This document shows, in pieces, positions 8,973 through 16,834 of a stretch of 64,000 bases of DNA. The position numbers and the translations under genes are program-made. The first letter of the stretch is position 1. Each line of letters opens with the position of its first letter. Source of the DNA: Nocardia aurea (GTDB lineage: Bacteria > Actinomycetota > Actinomycetes > Mycobacteriales > Mycobacteriaceae); assembly GCF_003123685.1 (NCBI RefSeq), contig NZ_QCYJ01000099.1, forward strand, positions 124,001 to 188,000, in the 5' to 3' direction. The notes beneath the pieces were generated by a model, which worked only from the letters and a program-made list of their open reading frames with translations, did no database searches and was not told the DNA's origin.

Positions 8973-9005
8973 CTAAGATAAGATCTTAGTAAGATCGCAT
9001 CTTAG
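8973..9005 (+). promoter_or_regulatory. Tandem inverted-repeat operator upstream of the DUF234 ATPase gene
   Basis: Two adjacent inverted repeats of the same word lie 20-52 bp before the ATG at 9025. The first is CTAAGAT-AAG-ATCTTAG (8973-8989), 7-bp arms with a 3-nt spacer. The second is TAAGAT-CGC-ATCTTAG (8990-9005), 6-bp paired arms with a 3-nt spacer. Their centres are 16 bp apart. The block is strikingly AT-rich against its surroundings, and TAAGAT itself fits the -10 pattern TANNNT, so a bound dimer pair could block the promoter. The regulator is not obvious among the neighbouring genes. Confidence 0.62.
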
Positions 9006-9024
9006 CTGACTTCGGGAGCCGTCC

Positions 9025-10461
9025 ATGGAGTTCACCGGTCGAAAAACCGATCTCGACCTGCTCGCGCGCCAACTGGATCTCGTCCTCGACCGTACCGGCG
9101 CGACTCGAGGTCGCGCGGTCATCGTGACCGGTCGCCGACGCGTCGGCAAATCGCGACTCGTGCAGGAATTCTGCGATCGGTCGGATCGACCGTACGTCGT
9201 ATTCCAGGCCACCCGCGGCCGCGACGCGATCGCGGAGCGAGCCGATTTCATCGGCACCATCACGTGCTCCCCGCTGGACAACGCGGAGCTGATCCGCGGA
9301 TTCCACGCCGGTGACTGGAATCAGGCCCTGCGGGCGCTCGCGATCGCGATGCCCGACAACGCACCGAGCATCGTGGTCATCGATGAGATCCCCTGGCTCA
9401 TAGAACAAGATTCCGCCTTCGAGGGCGCTTTGCAGACCGTGTGGGATCGGCACCTCTCGAATAAACCGGTCCTGCTCCTGCTGGTCGGAAGCGACATCTC
9501 GGTCATGGAGTCGCTGGGAACTCGCGAGCGGCCGTTCTTCGGACGCGCCACGAAGATGACCGTCGAGCCACTGCATCTCGCCGACGTCCAGTCACTTACC
9601 GAACTGGACGCTGCCGACAGCATCGACGCGCTGCTGATCACCGGCGGATTCCCGGAAATCGTGAAGTCGTGGCACCCCGGAATGAGCCGCATCGACTTCC
9701 TCCGCGACGCCACATCCAATCCCCTGGCTCCGCTGCTGGTGGCGGGCGAACTCTCACTACTCGGCGAATTCCCCGAGGGTGCACGATCACGGGCGATCCT
9801 CGAGGCTATCGGCAGCGGTGAACGCACGTTCAGCACCATAGCGGCCGAAGCTGGTGGCGCGAACGCACTCGCAGCCGGCACCCTGAATCCGCTGCTGAAC
9901 ACCTTACAAGCCAAACGAATCATCGACGCCGACCTACCGCTGTCCACGAAGCCGGACACGAAGAACAAGCGCTACCGAATCTCGGATTCCTATCTCCGAT
10001 TCTGGCTGGCATTTCTCCGGCGCGGAATTCCACTGATCGAACGCGGTCGAGGTGACGTCGCGCTGGCACGGATCGAACGCTCATGGACGGCATGGCGCGG
10101 GCGCGCCATCGAACCTGTCGTTCGAGAATCTCTGCTGCGCCTTCTCCCCGATGAACGATGGCCTGACACCGAGGCTGTCGGAGGCTGGTGGAACCGGCAG
10201 AACAACCCTGAAATCGACCTGATCGGCGCGGATCGCGGACCCGTCGCCAGGACAATACATTTCGCCGGCTCGATCAAGTGGTTCGAGGACCGCGCTTTCG
10301 ACCGGCACGACTACGACGCTCTCATCCGCGGCCTGCTCGCGATACCCGGCACTGCGATCGATACTCCTCTGGTCGCAGTCACCAGATCGGGAGTGGCCGA
10401 TAACGTGCCGCTCGCAATGCACTGGGGACCGGAGGATCTCGTCCGCGCCTGGCAACGATGA
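9025..10461 (+). CDS. ATPase with C-terminal DUF234 nuclease-like domain
   Basis: A 478-residue STAND/AAA-type ATPase. The N-terminus MEFTGRKTDLDLL is the usual pre-Walker element; Walker A is GRRRVGKSR (about residues 35-43) and Walker B is IVVIDEIPW. The C-terminal quarter matches DUF234, a degraded PD-(D/E)XK nuclease fold: GRAIEPVVRE, then WWNRQNNPEIDLI and FAGSIKWF, where E-x-D and the Lys of SIKW are the probable active-site positions. Such proteins are common in archaea and scattered in bacteria; the role is unproven, though mobility or defence is often suggested. It stands alone behind a tandem inverted-repeat operator, with a GGGAG ribosome-binding site, and ends 82 bp before the Dna2-like operon. 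Confidence 0.84.
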   Translation: MEFTGRKTDLDLLARQLDLVLDRTGATRGRAVIVTGRRRVGKSRLVQEFCDRSDRPYVVFQATRGRDAIAERADFIGTITCSPLDNAELIRGFHAGDWNQALRALAIAMPDNAPSIVVIDEIPWLIEQDSAFEGALQTVWDRHLSNKPVLLLLVGSDISVMESLGTRERPFFGRATKMTVEPLHLADVQSLTELDAADSIDALLITGGFPEIVKSWHPGMSRIDFLRDATSNPLAPLLVAGELSLLGEFPEGARSRAILEAIGSGERTFSTIAAEAGGANALAAGTLNPLLNTLQAKRIIDADLPLSTKPDTKNKRYRISDSYLRFWLAFLRRGIPLIERGRGDVALARIERSWTAWRGRAIEPVVRESLLRLLPDERWPDTEAVGGWWNRQNNPEIDLIGADRGPVARTIHFAGSIKWFEDRAFDRHDYDALIRGLLAIPGTAIDTPLVAVTRSGVADNVPLAMHWGPEDLVRAWQR

Positions 10462-10543
10462 GAAAGCGAATACGCACCTTCGGCGACACGCAGAACACTG
10501 GTAAATGCTGGACTTCACTGGAACCTCTGCGTACGTTGCCCGC

Positions 10544-11371
10544 ATGACGGATTCAGCGGTCGAGCTGGAGGACCGGATCGCCGGACTACGTGCGGATGTC
10601 CGGCGGGCGGCCTCGGCGGGCGATCGCGCGACGGCGCGACAGTTGCGGGCGGAGTTACGGCGGGTGGAGAACCTGTGGGAGACAGCGGTGCTCGGTGAGA
10701 CGCCGGTGGCGCGTACCGAGAAGGCAGAGGCGGAGGAGGCCTCGGGGACGTTCGGTGGTGACGGGGCTCCCGTGGTCGCGGTCCGTGATCATGTGCATCG
10801 TGCGCTGACACTCCTGTCGGCCCCCGCGTCACCGAAGGTGGTGATGGCGGTCCACGAGGGCTTCTTCTCCGGCCACCTCGTGGCGGCCCGGCTGACCAGC
10901 CTGCGCCGCGACGAGGAACGTTCCTTTCGCGCCGCCCCCTTCGCCCGGCCCTTCTACATCTGCGCCGCACTCACCACCGATCTCATCGCACCGGCCCGTG
11001 GTTTGCTGGCCGTGAGCACTTGGTCACTGCCTCGCCGTATGATCGGGCCGCTCAGTCCGCGCGTGGATTTGCTGACCGCGGTGATCAGGTTGTCCGAGCA
11101 CATGATCGACCAGGGTGCGACAGGTCCCGCGGCGCAGCGGGTGCTGTGGCGGCTCGCGGTGTCGGTGCCGGGAGTGGCGGGGTCGCCGGATTCGCTGGAT
11201 CCGGCGGCGGTGTCGGAGGCGGCGCGGCGCGAGCTCGCGGTGCACGTCGACGACGACACCGGTCATCGCGAGCAGGCGGCGCAACGAGTGGCGCGTCAGC
11301 TCGACGACGCGGCTGGGCAACTGTTCGGTGTTCGGCTGCGTGCGGCCGGACGGCGCGGAAACGAGTTGTGA
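10544..11371 (+). CDS. First gene of Dna2-like operon: coiled-coil plus probable winged-helix protein
   Basis: A 275-residue protein that I cannot assign to a named family. Residues about 5-45 form a charged heptad-like helix (ELEDRIAGLRADVRR, then ARQLRAELRRVENL), probably a coiled coil. Residues about 78-150 look like a winged-helix DNA-binding fold: VRDHVHRALTLL, then SPKVVMAVHEGFF, RLTSLRRDEERSF and a strand-like FYICAALTT. The rest is mostly helical. ATG 10544 was preferred over an in-frame upstream start because the helix begins there. The stop codon overlaps the nuclease start by one base (TGATG), so it is translationally coupled to the Cas4-like nuclease. A DNA-sensing or regulatory subunit is an inference from the fold. 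Confidence 0.72.
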   Translation: MTDSAVELEDRIAGLRADVRRAASAGDRATARQLRAELRRVENLWETAVLGETPVARTEKAEAEEASGTFGGDGAPVVAVRDHVHRALTLLSAPASPKVVMAVHEGFFSGHLVAARLTSLRRDEERSFRAAPFARPFYICAALTTDLIAPARGLLAVSTWSLPRRMIGPLSPRVDLLTAVIRLSEHMIDQGATGPAAQRVLWRLAVSVPGVAGSPDSLDPAAVSEAARRELAVHVDDDTGHREQAAQRVARQLDDAAGQLFGVRLRAAGRRGNEL

Positions 11372-12456
11372 TGAACGATCTTTCGGCCCGATTGGACCGG
11401 TTGCGCGATGACGCCCCGACGTGTCGGCACAATGCCCGCACGATCGCGGCGCTGACCACCAACCCGGGCTGTGTGCGCCGTGCCCTACTGGACGCGGCGG
11501 CGGTGGACAAGGCCGAGATCGCGCGTGAGCTGGGGCATCCGCCGCAGTTCGGTCAGTCGCAGTTCGCCATCACCCGCGGCAACACCTTCGAGGCGATGGT
11601 GAAGGCCAACGGCTGCGCGGAATTGCTCGCGTTGCTGCGCGAGAAGCTGGGACTGTCGATTCCCGAGGTCGGCTACGTCGATCTGAACACGGTGGGCGAC
11701 AACGCGGGCAACGCCGTGCGGCACCAGCGCACGCGCCAACTGCTGAGCCGGGCGATCCGCGACAACGACGCCACCCTGTTCGATCACCCGCTGTTGCGTC
11801 TCGATATCGCGGGCGCTCCGGCATATCTGGAGCCCGACGTGGTGGCGGTGCAGCTGGACGGCCTGTTCCATGTCATCGAGATCAAATCGTTCCCGGTCAT
11901 CGACGAGCAGGCCGATCCGACCCAGGTCTCGGTCGCGGCGAAACAGGCGGCGGTCTATGTGCTCGCGCTGCGCCAGCTTTTCGAGGATCTGGGCGAGGAC
12001 CCGGAACTGGTGTCGCACCGGGCGATTCTGGTGTGCGCCCGGGATTTCACGAATCGCCCGACCGCCGCGCTCGTGGATCTGCGCAAACAGCTGGCGGTGG
12101 TGTCGCGGCAGCTGTCACGGCTGACCTCGATCGAACAGCTACTCGAATTACTGCCGCCCGGAGCGAGTTTCGCGCCGGGTCCGGATCTGGCCGACACCAT
12201 CGCCGCTATCCCGGCACGGTATGCCCCGGATTGCATGTCCCACTGCGACATGGCGTTCGCGTGCCGGTCCGAAGCGCGCTCGTCGGGCTCGGTCGACGCA
12301 CTGGGCCGCGGTGTCTGTGACGATCTGGGCGGGATCGACAGTGTCGAGACCGCGCTCGGCCTCGCCGACGGCTCGTTCACCCCCGGCCCCGAACACGCGG
12401 ATATCGCGGCGGTGCTGCGCGCCGCCCACCGCCTGCAACTGGAGATCGCCGGATGA
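11371..12456 (+). CDS. Cas4/RecB-like PD-(D/E)XK nuclease with iron-sulfur-type cysteines
   Basis: A 361-residue predicted DNA exonuclease. PD-(D/E)XK signatures are visible in order: RGNTFE with E74 at the motif I position, LEPDVVAV with D156, HVIEIKSF with E170 and K172, and QAAVYVL giving the RecB-family QxxxY motif (Q192, Y196). One of two N-terminal cysteines (C18 or C34) together with C288, C292 and C298 (CMSHCDMAFAC) reproduces the one-plus-three cysteine layout that holds a 4Fe-4S cluster in Cas4, AddB and Dna2. No CRISPR array or other cas gene is present in the window. It overlaps the previous gene by 1 bp and the next by 4 bp, so it works with them. Confidence 0.85.
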   Translation: MNDLSARLDRLRDDAPTCRHNARTIAALTTNPGCVRRALLDAAAVDKAEIARELGHPPQFGQSQFAITRGNTFEAMVKANGCAELLALLREKLGLSIPEVGYVDLNTVGDNAGNAVRHQRTRQLLSRAIRDNDATLFDHPLLRLDIAGAPAYLEPDVVAVQLDGLFHVIEIKSFPVIDEQADPTQVSVAAKQAAVYVLALRQLFEDLGEDPELVSHRAILVCARDFTNRPTAALVDLRKQLAVVSRQLSRLTSIEQLLELLPPGASFAPGPDLADTIAAIPARYAPDCMSHCDMAFACRSEARSSGSVDALGRGVCDDLGGIDSVETALGLADGSFTPGPEHADIAAVLRAAHRLQLEIAG

Positions 12457-13937
12457 GTGTGCTGACCGCGCTGGCCCGGGTGCGGGCCGCGCACACCGGT
12501 CGCGCCGAGCCGCTGGCCACGGTCCGGCACTATCACCTCTCGCCACGTCCGTTCGTGCTCATCCCGCTGCGTCTGGCCGGTGAGGCCGCGGCGCCGTTGG
12601 CGGTGATGTTCGGCACCGACCGCGACGAGCCGACCGTGCTGATCGTGCCGCAGCCCCGCGACCGGGTGCTGCGGCTACGTTTCATCGAAGCCTTGGCCGG
12701 GCAGATACTGCCGCATGTGGCCTCGTACCTGGACGCGGCGGAGAACATCACCGATAAATCCGGCGAGGTGATCGGTCGCCGCTGCCTGGACGCCGCCCAA
12801 CTCTGGGTGCCCAATACCGGTGGCGTGGATTTCCTTCGGCTGCTGGGGCGTTCGGTGCGGTACCACAGGGTCGACGGGCCGAATCCGATCCCCGCCGAGG
12901 TGCCGCTGCTCGGCCGGTGGCTGACCTGGTTCGCCGAACGAGCCGAACGCCCCGGCTCCGCGGTCCTGCTGCCGATGACCTCGGTGCTCGCGATGCACTG
13001 GGCCACCGGGCAATCCGCGCTCGAAGACGCCAATCTCGCCTCACTGCTCGGTTGGATCGCACCGCCGCCCGGGATGTCCGGCGCGCAGGCCGCAGCGCTC
13101 GCCGAGGACCCCCTGCTGAGCCCGCCCGCCGGACCCGCGACCGACCCCGGATTCGACAACGAAGAGCTGGCGCCACTGGTCAACGCCTACGACAACGCGA
13201 TCGAGGATATCGACGGCACCGCCAAAACCGTGGCGGCCCAACGCCTCGAACTGGCATTGCGCGGCCAGCTCGAACCGACATGGCAGCTGATGTGGCGCGG
13301 CATCGAGCTGCTGTCCGCGCTCCCCGAGGCCGCCAATGTACCGACCCGCTGGCAGCGTGACCGCGGTTCGTTCACCTATTTCGCCGACACCATCGACGAC
13401 GGGGGCGCCCAGGCTCGCCGCGACGCTGCCGTCTCGGCGGTGCGCAGGCTGCTGGATCGAGAGGCGGCGGCCGAGGCCTTCCAGGCCCAGCGGGCCTACG
13501 ACGACCCGCGCGTGATGGCCGAACATCGACTCTCCGGCACTGCGTTTCGCGGCACCGTCACCGAATGCGATCCGAACCGATGCGACACCTCCGGCCGACG
13601 CGCCCTGCTGCGCCCGATGCTCGAGGTCAAATCCGACGACCCCTTCATCCCCACCCCGGGCGAGACCCTGCACAGCGCCGAACGGCCGAACCAGAAGGCC
13701 AAGGTGCTCGATTTCGACAGCGGCACACTGACTCTAGAACTCTCCGGGGGTATGGGCAACGGCCGCACCGCGAAACCGGGCAGCATCCCCGAGGTGGGCG
13801 ACTCGATCGGTTTCACCCGCTTCCCGCTCAACAATTCCAGCGGAAAACTCGCCCTGCCCGAACCGGAGGAGACCCCGTGGACCCACGGCGGTCCCCCACC
13901 GGAATTCGACCCCGACCACGCCGAGGAGCAGTGGTGA
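12453..13937 (+). CDS. Unrecognised operon protein with possible C-terminal beta-barrel
   Basis: A 494-residue protein of no family that I recognise. The first 170 residues are mixed alpha/beta (HYHLSPRPFVLIPLRL, then PTVLIVPQPRDRVLRLRF). The middle is helical with a Pro/Gly-rich break near residue 205. The last 130 residues are strand-rich (FRGTVTECDPNRCDT, LRPMLEVKSD, AKVLDFDSGTLTLELSG, GDSIGFTRF), resembling the small barrel (domain 1B) inserted in Upf1/Dna2-type helicases; that comparison is an inference. No catalytic motif is seen. It overlaps both neighbours by 4 bp (ATGA and GTGA), lying exactly between nuclease and helicase, so it probably bridges them or serves the helicase. Confidence 0.72.
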   Translation: MSVLTALARVRAAHTGRAEPLATVRHYHLSPRPFVLIPLRLAGEAAAPLAVMFGTDRDEPTVLIVPQPRDRVLRLRFIEALAGQILPHVASYLDAAENITDKSGEVIGRRCLDAAQLWVPNTGGVDFLRLLGRSVRYHRVDGPNPIPAEVPLLGRWLTWFAERAERPGSAVLLPMTSVLAMHWATGQSALEDANLASLLGWIAPPPGMSGAQAAALAEDPLLSPPAGPATDPGFDNEELAPLVNAYDNAIEDIDGTAKTVAAQRLELALRGQLEPTWQLMWRGIELLSALPEAANVPTRWQRDRGSFTYFADTIDDGGAQARRDAAVSAVRRLLDREAAAEAFQAQRAYDDPRVMAEHRLSGTAFRGTVTECDPNRCDTSGRRALLRPMLEVKSDDPFIPTPGETLHSAERPNQKAKVLDFDSGTLTLELSGGMGNGRTAKPGSIPEVGDSIGFTRFPLNNSSGKLALPEPEETPWTHGGPPPEFDPDHAEEQW

Positions 13938-15271
13938 CGAAAACCGCCGACGAGGTCACCGCGGATATCCTCGCCGACCTGGAGAATCCCACGCACCGCG
14001 CGATCGTGGTCGACTCCCCGCCCGGCGCGGGCAAATCCACCCTGGTCGTGCGCGCCGCCCGTCAGCTGGCTTCCGAAGGCACGCAACGCATGATCGTCGC
14101 GCAGACCAACGAACAGGTCGACGACCTCATCGACCGCCTCGCCCAGGCCGATCCGGCGCTGCTCATCGGCCGTCTCTCGGCCACCACCTACGTCACCTCC
14201 GACCGTGTCGCGGCCCACCCCAACGTCACGGTGTTCTCCCGTGTCGCCGACCTCGCCGACCGCGCGATCGTCATCGGCACCGCCGCGAAATGGGCCACCA
14301 TCGATGACGGCACCTGGGAATGGGCCATCATCGACGAGGCCTACCAGATGCGCTCGGATATGTTGCTGCGCATCGCGAATCGCTTCCAGCACGGGCTCTT
14401 CGTCGGGGATCCCGGCCAGCTCGACCCCTTCGCCACCGTCGAGGTGGATCGGTGGAAGGGTTTGTCGTGGGACCCGACCATGAGCGCGGTCAGCGTCATG
14501 CTCGCCAACAATCCCGGCATCCCCATCCACCGCCTTCCGGTCTCCTGGCGGCTGCCCGCCTCGGCCGCTCCCGTCGTGTCGGCCGCCTTCTACCCGTTCA
14601 CCGGTTTCCGCGCGGGCACCGAACCCGGCACGCGGCGAATGGAATTCACGACCTCGGGCATGCTCGGACCGTTGGACGACGCGCTCGACGAGGCCGCCCG
14701 CTCCGGGTGGGCCTGGTACGAACTGCCCGCCCGCCACACCCTGCGCACCGATGCCGAAGCGGTCGCGGCGCTGGCCGCGCTCACCAACAGACTCCTGGCC
14801 CGAGGTGCGCTCGCCCACTCCGAGCAGGGGACCCGGCCTGTCACCACCGACCGTGTCGCCATCGGCACGGCCCACCGCGACCAAGCCGAGGCCCTGCGCA
14901 CCGCGCTGCGCGACACGCCCGCCGCCGCCGTGACCGTCGACACCGCGAATCGGCTCCAGGGCCGCGAATACGACGTCACCTTCGTTCTGCACCCCCTGTC
15001 GGGCCGACGCGACGCGGGAGCGTTCCACCTCGAGGCAGGACGTCTCTGCGTGCTCACGTCCCGGCACCGGCACGCGTGCGTGGTGGTGGGACGCGCCGGG
15101 ATTCCGGAACTACTCGACGCCCATCCCTCCGGTGAACCTGTCCACCTGGGGGTCGAGGTGAAGTTTCCCGATGGCTGGGAAGCGAATCAGGCGCTGCTCA
15201 CGCATCTTTCACGGCACCGAGTGGTCGCCGACGCCGCGTATTCGGATGACCAGGTGGTCTTCCACACCTGA
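13934..15271 (+). CDS. Upf1-like superfamily 1 DNA/RNA helicase
   Basis: A 445-residue SF1 helicase with a complete motif set: motif I SPPGAGKST (28-36), motif Ia VAQTNEQVDDLIDRL, motif II IIDEAYQ (DEAYQ at 134-138), motif III VGDPGQLDP (157-165), motif IV LPVSWRLP, motif V VDTANRLQGREYD (QGRE at about 342-345) and motif VI LCVLTSRHRHACVVVG. DEAxQ in motif II and the TNEQVDDL motif Ia point to the Upf1/Dna2 (SF1B, 5'-to-3') branch rather than UvrD. It is smaller than usual and has no obvious room for domain 1B, which may be supplied by the preceding protein. The GTG start overlaps that gene by 4 bp. It ends the operon. Confidence 0.88.
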   Translation: MTKTADEVTADILADLENPTHRAIVVDSPPGAGKSTLVVRAARQLASEGTQRMIVAQTNEQVDDLIDRLAQADPALLIGRLSATTYVTSDRVAAHPNVTVFSRVADLADRAIVIGTAAKWATIDDGTWEWAIIDEAYQMRSDMLLRIANRFQHGLFVGDPGQLDPFATVEVDRWKGLSWDPTMSAVSVMLANNPGIPIHRLPVSWRLPASAAPVVSAAFYPFTGFRAGTEPGTRRMEFTTSGMLGPLDDALDEAARSGWAWYELPARHTLRTDAEAVAALAALTNRLLARGALAHSEQGTRPVTTDRVAIGTAHRDQAEALRTALRDTPAAAVTVDTANRLQGREYDVTFVLHPLSGRRDAGAFHLEAGRLCVLTSRHRHACVVVGRAGIPELLDAHPSGEPVHLGVEVKFPDGWEANQALLTHLSRHRVVADAAYSDDQVVFHT

Positions 15272-15480
15272 TCCGCTCCGCCTCTCGAATCGGCCGGGGT
15301 ATCGGATCACCTCGATGCGAGTCCACTTCCGGCGCCGCGTGCGGCGGTCGTGGCAGGTGACCCGACCGACTTCCCGCGTAGCCGCCGCCGTCCGGGGTAC
15401 ATCACCGACAGGACTCCGAGTTCGACCGAACCCCTGACCCGCTCGACAACCGATGCGACGTCGAGGGAGAGTGAGGATCA

Positions 15481-15783
15481 TTGAACGACAGGGCAATCGG
15501 CCTGCTACACCTCGGCGTGACCGACCGGCTACTCGATGACCAGAACATGATCGAACACCTGGCCCGAGACAGCGGCTACCAGCTGGTCCGCATCCTCACC
15601 ATCGACCACGACACCTACATGCCCGTGACCCTCATGATCAGCACCGCGGCCCGATCACACGCGACGGTGATCGTCGCCCCCGACATCGACCACTTGGGCG
15701 TCGGCTACAAAGCCGTCCCCCACGCCTGCGCCGTCCTCCTCCCCACCGGCATGATCCCCCGCACCCCGCGTCCCGCCTTCTGA
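15481..15783 (+). CDS. Small resolvase-like hypothetical protein, 100 aa
   Basis: A short protein opening with TTG and RAIGLLHLGVTDRLLDDQNM. The layout, a strand RAIGLLHL, a helix with ARDSGYQLVRILTI, and a second strand-helix with HATVIVAPDIDHLG, recalls the catalytic-domain fold of serine resolvases. The catalytic Ser and the Arg residues are absent. Similar short proteins occur in many copies in Nocardia and Rhodococcus genomes as I remember them, with no known role. The start is supported by an AGGGAG stretch 11 bp upstream and a closer GAGG. It lies 209 bp after the helicase gene; nothing recognisable fills that gap. The fold assignment is an inference. Confidence 0.6.
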   Translation: MNDRAIGLLHLGVTDRLLDDQNMIEHLARDSGYQLVRILTIDHDTYMPVTLMISTAARSHATVIVAPDIDHLGVGYKAVPHACAVLLPTGMIPRTPRPAF

Positions 15784-15857
15784 GCCCCGCCCGGCAGATC
15801 GAGCCTGCCGAGAACAGCGGAGCCCAATCCGTGAAACGGTCGGGCTTCTTCCGCGGA

Positions 15858-16688
15858 TCAGCTCGGTGCGGCCTTGCCGAAACGCCAGTAGCCGGTGAAG
15901 GTGATGTCGGCCTTGGGGACTCCGCGGTCGTTGGCCAGGTGTCTGCGCGCGCCGGTGGCCAGACTCTGTTCGCCCGCGACGAAGCCGTAGACGCCGGAGG
16001 TGGGCAGGTCGGATTGGCGGACGGTCTCGAGGGCGAGTTCGCCCACCGCGTCGTTGGGATTCTTTCGCGTCAGCCAGTGCACCTGCACGCCCTCGGGCGC
16101 GCCGAGTTCCTGCACATCGTCGGCGGTGGGAATCTCGATGTAGGCCGCGCCACGCAGGTCACGCGGCGCCGAGCGCAGCACACCCGCGATGGCGGGCAGC
16201 GCGCTCTCGTCGCCCACGAGCAGTGACCAGTTCGTGTGCTCGGGCGGCTGGTACATGAGGCCCTCGTCGAACAGGCCGACCGGCGTTCCGGTGCTCACAT
16301 TGTTCGCCCAGGTCGAGGCGGGGCTGTCGTCGCCGTGGGAGACGAAGTCGATATCGATCTCGGGATGGTCGCCGTATTCTCCGGAACCCGCCGGACGGAA
16401 GTCGCGCACCGTGTAGTTGCGCACCAAGGGGCGGGAATCCTTGCTCATCATCAGGTATTGCGCGTACCAGAGATTGTTGGCGACGGTCGGCAGTCGTAGC
16501 TCGCTCTGGTTTTCCCTGCGCAGGAACAGTCGGAACCACTGGTCGTAGCCCATGGCGGTGAAATCGTGCAGGTCGGGACCTCCGACGGTCACCCGCACGA
16601 AATTGGTGCTGATTCGCTTCGACGTCAGGGTCTCGGCGGACCTGATCCGCCGCGCCTCCGGCTTGACGTACTTCACGCGCTTGGCCAT
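15858..16688 (-). CDS. Siderophore-interacting protein (FAD-dependent ferric reductase family)
   Basis: A 276-residue flavoprotein of the SIP/ViuB family that releases iron by reducing ferric siderophores in the cytoplasm. The FAD-binding motif RNYTVR lies at residues 90-95. The family sequences IDIDFVSHGDDSPASTWA and the acidic GLFDEGLMY follow, and the NAD(P)H-side segment LLVGDESALPAI comes later. The C-terminal TGYWRFGKA is typical. The start at 16688 is placed by MAKRVKYVKPEARR, and an IdeR-type iron box lies 4 bp upstream of the ATG, so the gene should be derepressed by iron starvation. No siderophore biosynthesis genes are nearby. It reads in the same direction as the NERD gene upstream, 146 bp away. 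Confidence 0.9.
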   Translation of the reverse strand: MAKRVKYVKPEARRIRSAETLTSKRISTNFVRVTVGGPDLHDFTAMGYDQWFRLFLRRENQSELRLPTVANNLWYAQYLMMSKDSRPLVRNYTVRDFRPAGSGEYGDHPEIDIDFVSHGDDSPASTWANNVSTGTPVGLFDEGLMYQPPEHTNWSLLVGDESALPAIAGVLRSAPRDLRGAAYIEIPTADDVQELGAPEGVQVHWLTRKNPNDAVGELALETVRQSDLPTSGVYGFVAGEQSLATGARRHLANDRGVPKADITFTGYWRFGKAAPS

Positions 16689-16692
16689 GCGT

Positions 16693-16711
16693 TTAGGTTA
16701 GCAAACCCTAA
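16693..16711 (-). promoter_or_regulatory. IdeR/DtxR-type iron box
   Basis: TTAGGTTAGCAAACCCTAA matches 16 of 19 positions of the IdeR/DtxR consensus as I recall it (TTAGGTTAGSCTAACCTAA). It ends 4 bp before the ATG of the siderophore-interacting protein. Bound Fe-IdeR would cover the start codon region, so the transcript is probably leaderless or nearly so. Confidence 0.85.
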
Positions 16712-16834
16712 GTATGTTGTGCAGGTGCCGGACGCCGTTCAGTTCAGAATGTTCCGCACCACCGAGCACCATGAGGGCGAAGACACCACCCAGCTACCTC
16801 CGGACATTCGACAGCCGGGTCTGCCCGAATACGG

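Noticed and set aside
11371..12456. Classification of the nuclease as a CRISPR Cas4
   Set aside because: No cas1, cas2 or array is nearby, and the partner genes are a helicase and unknown proteins, so a Dna2/AddB-like reading fits better.
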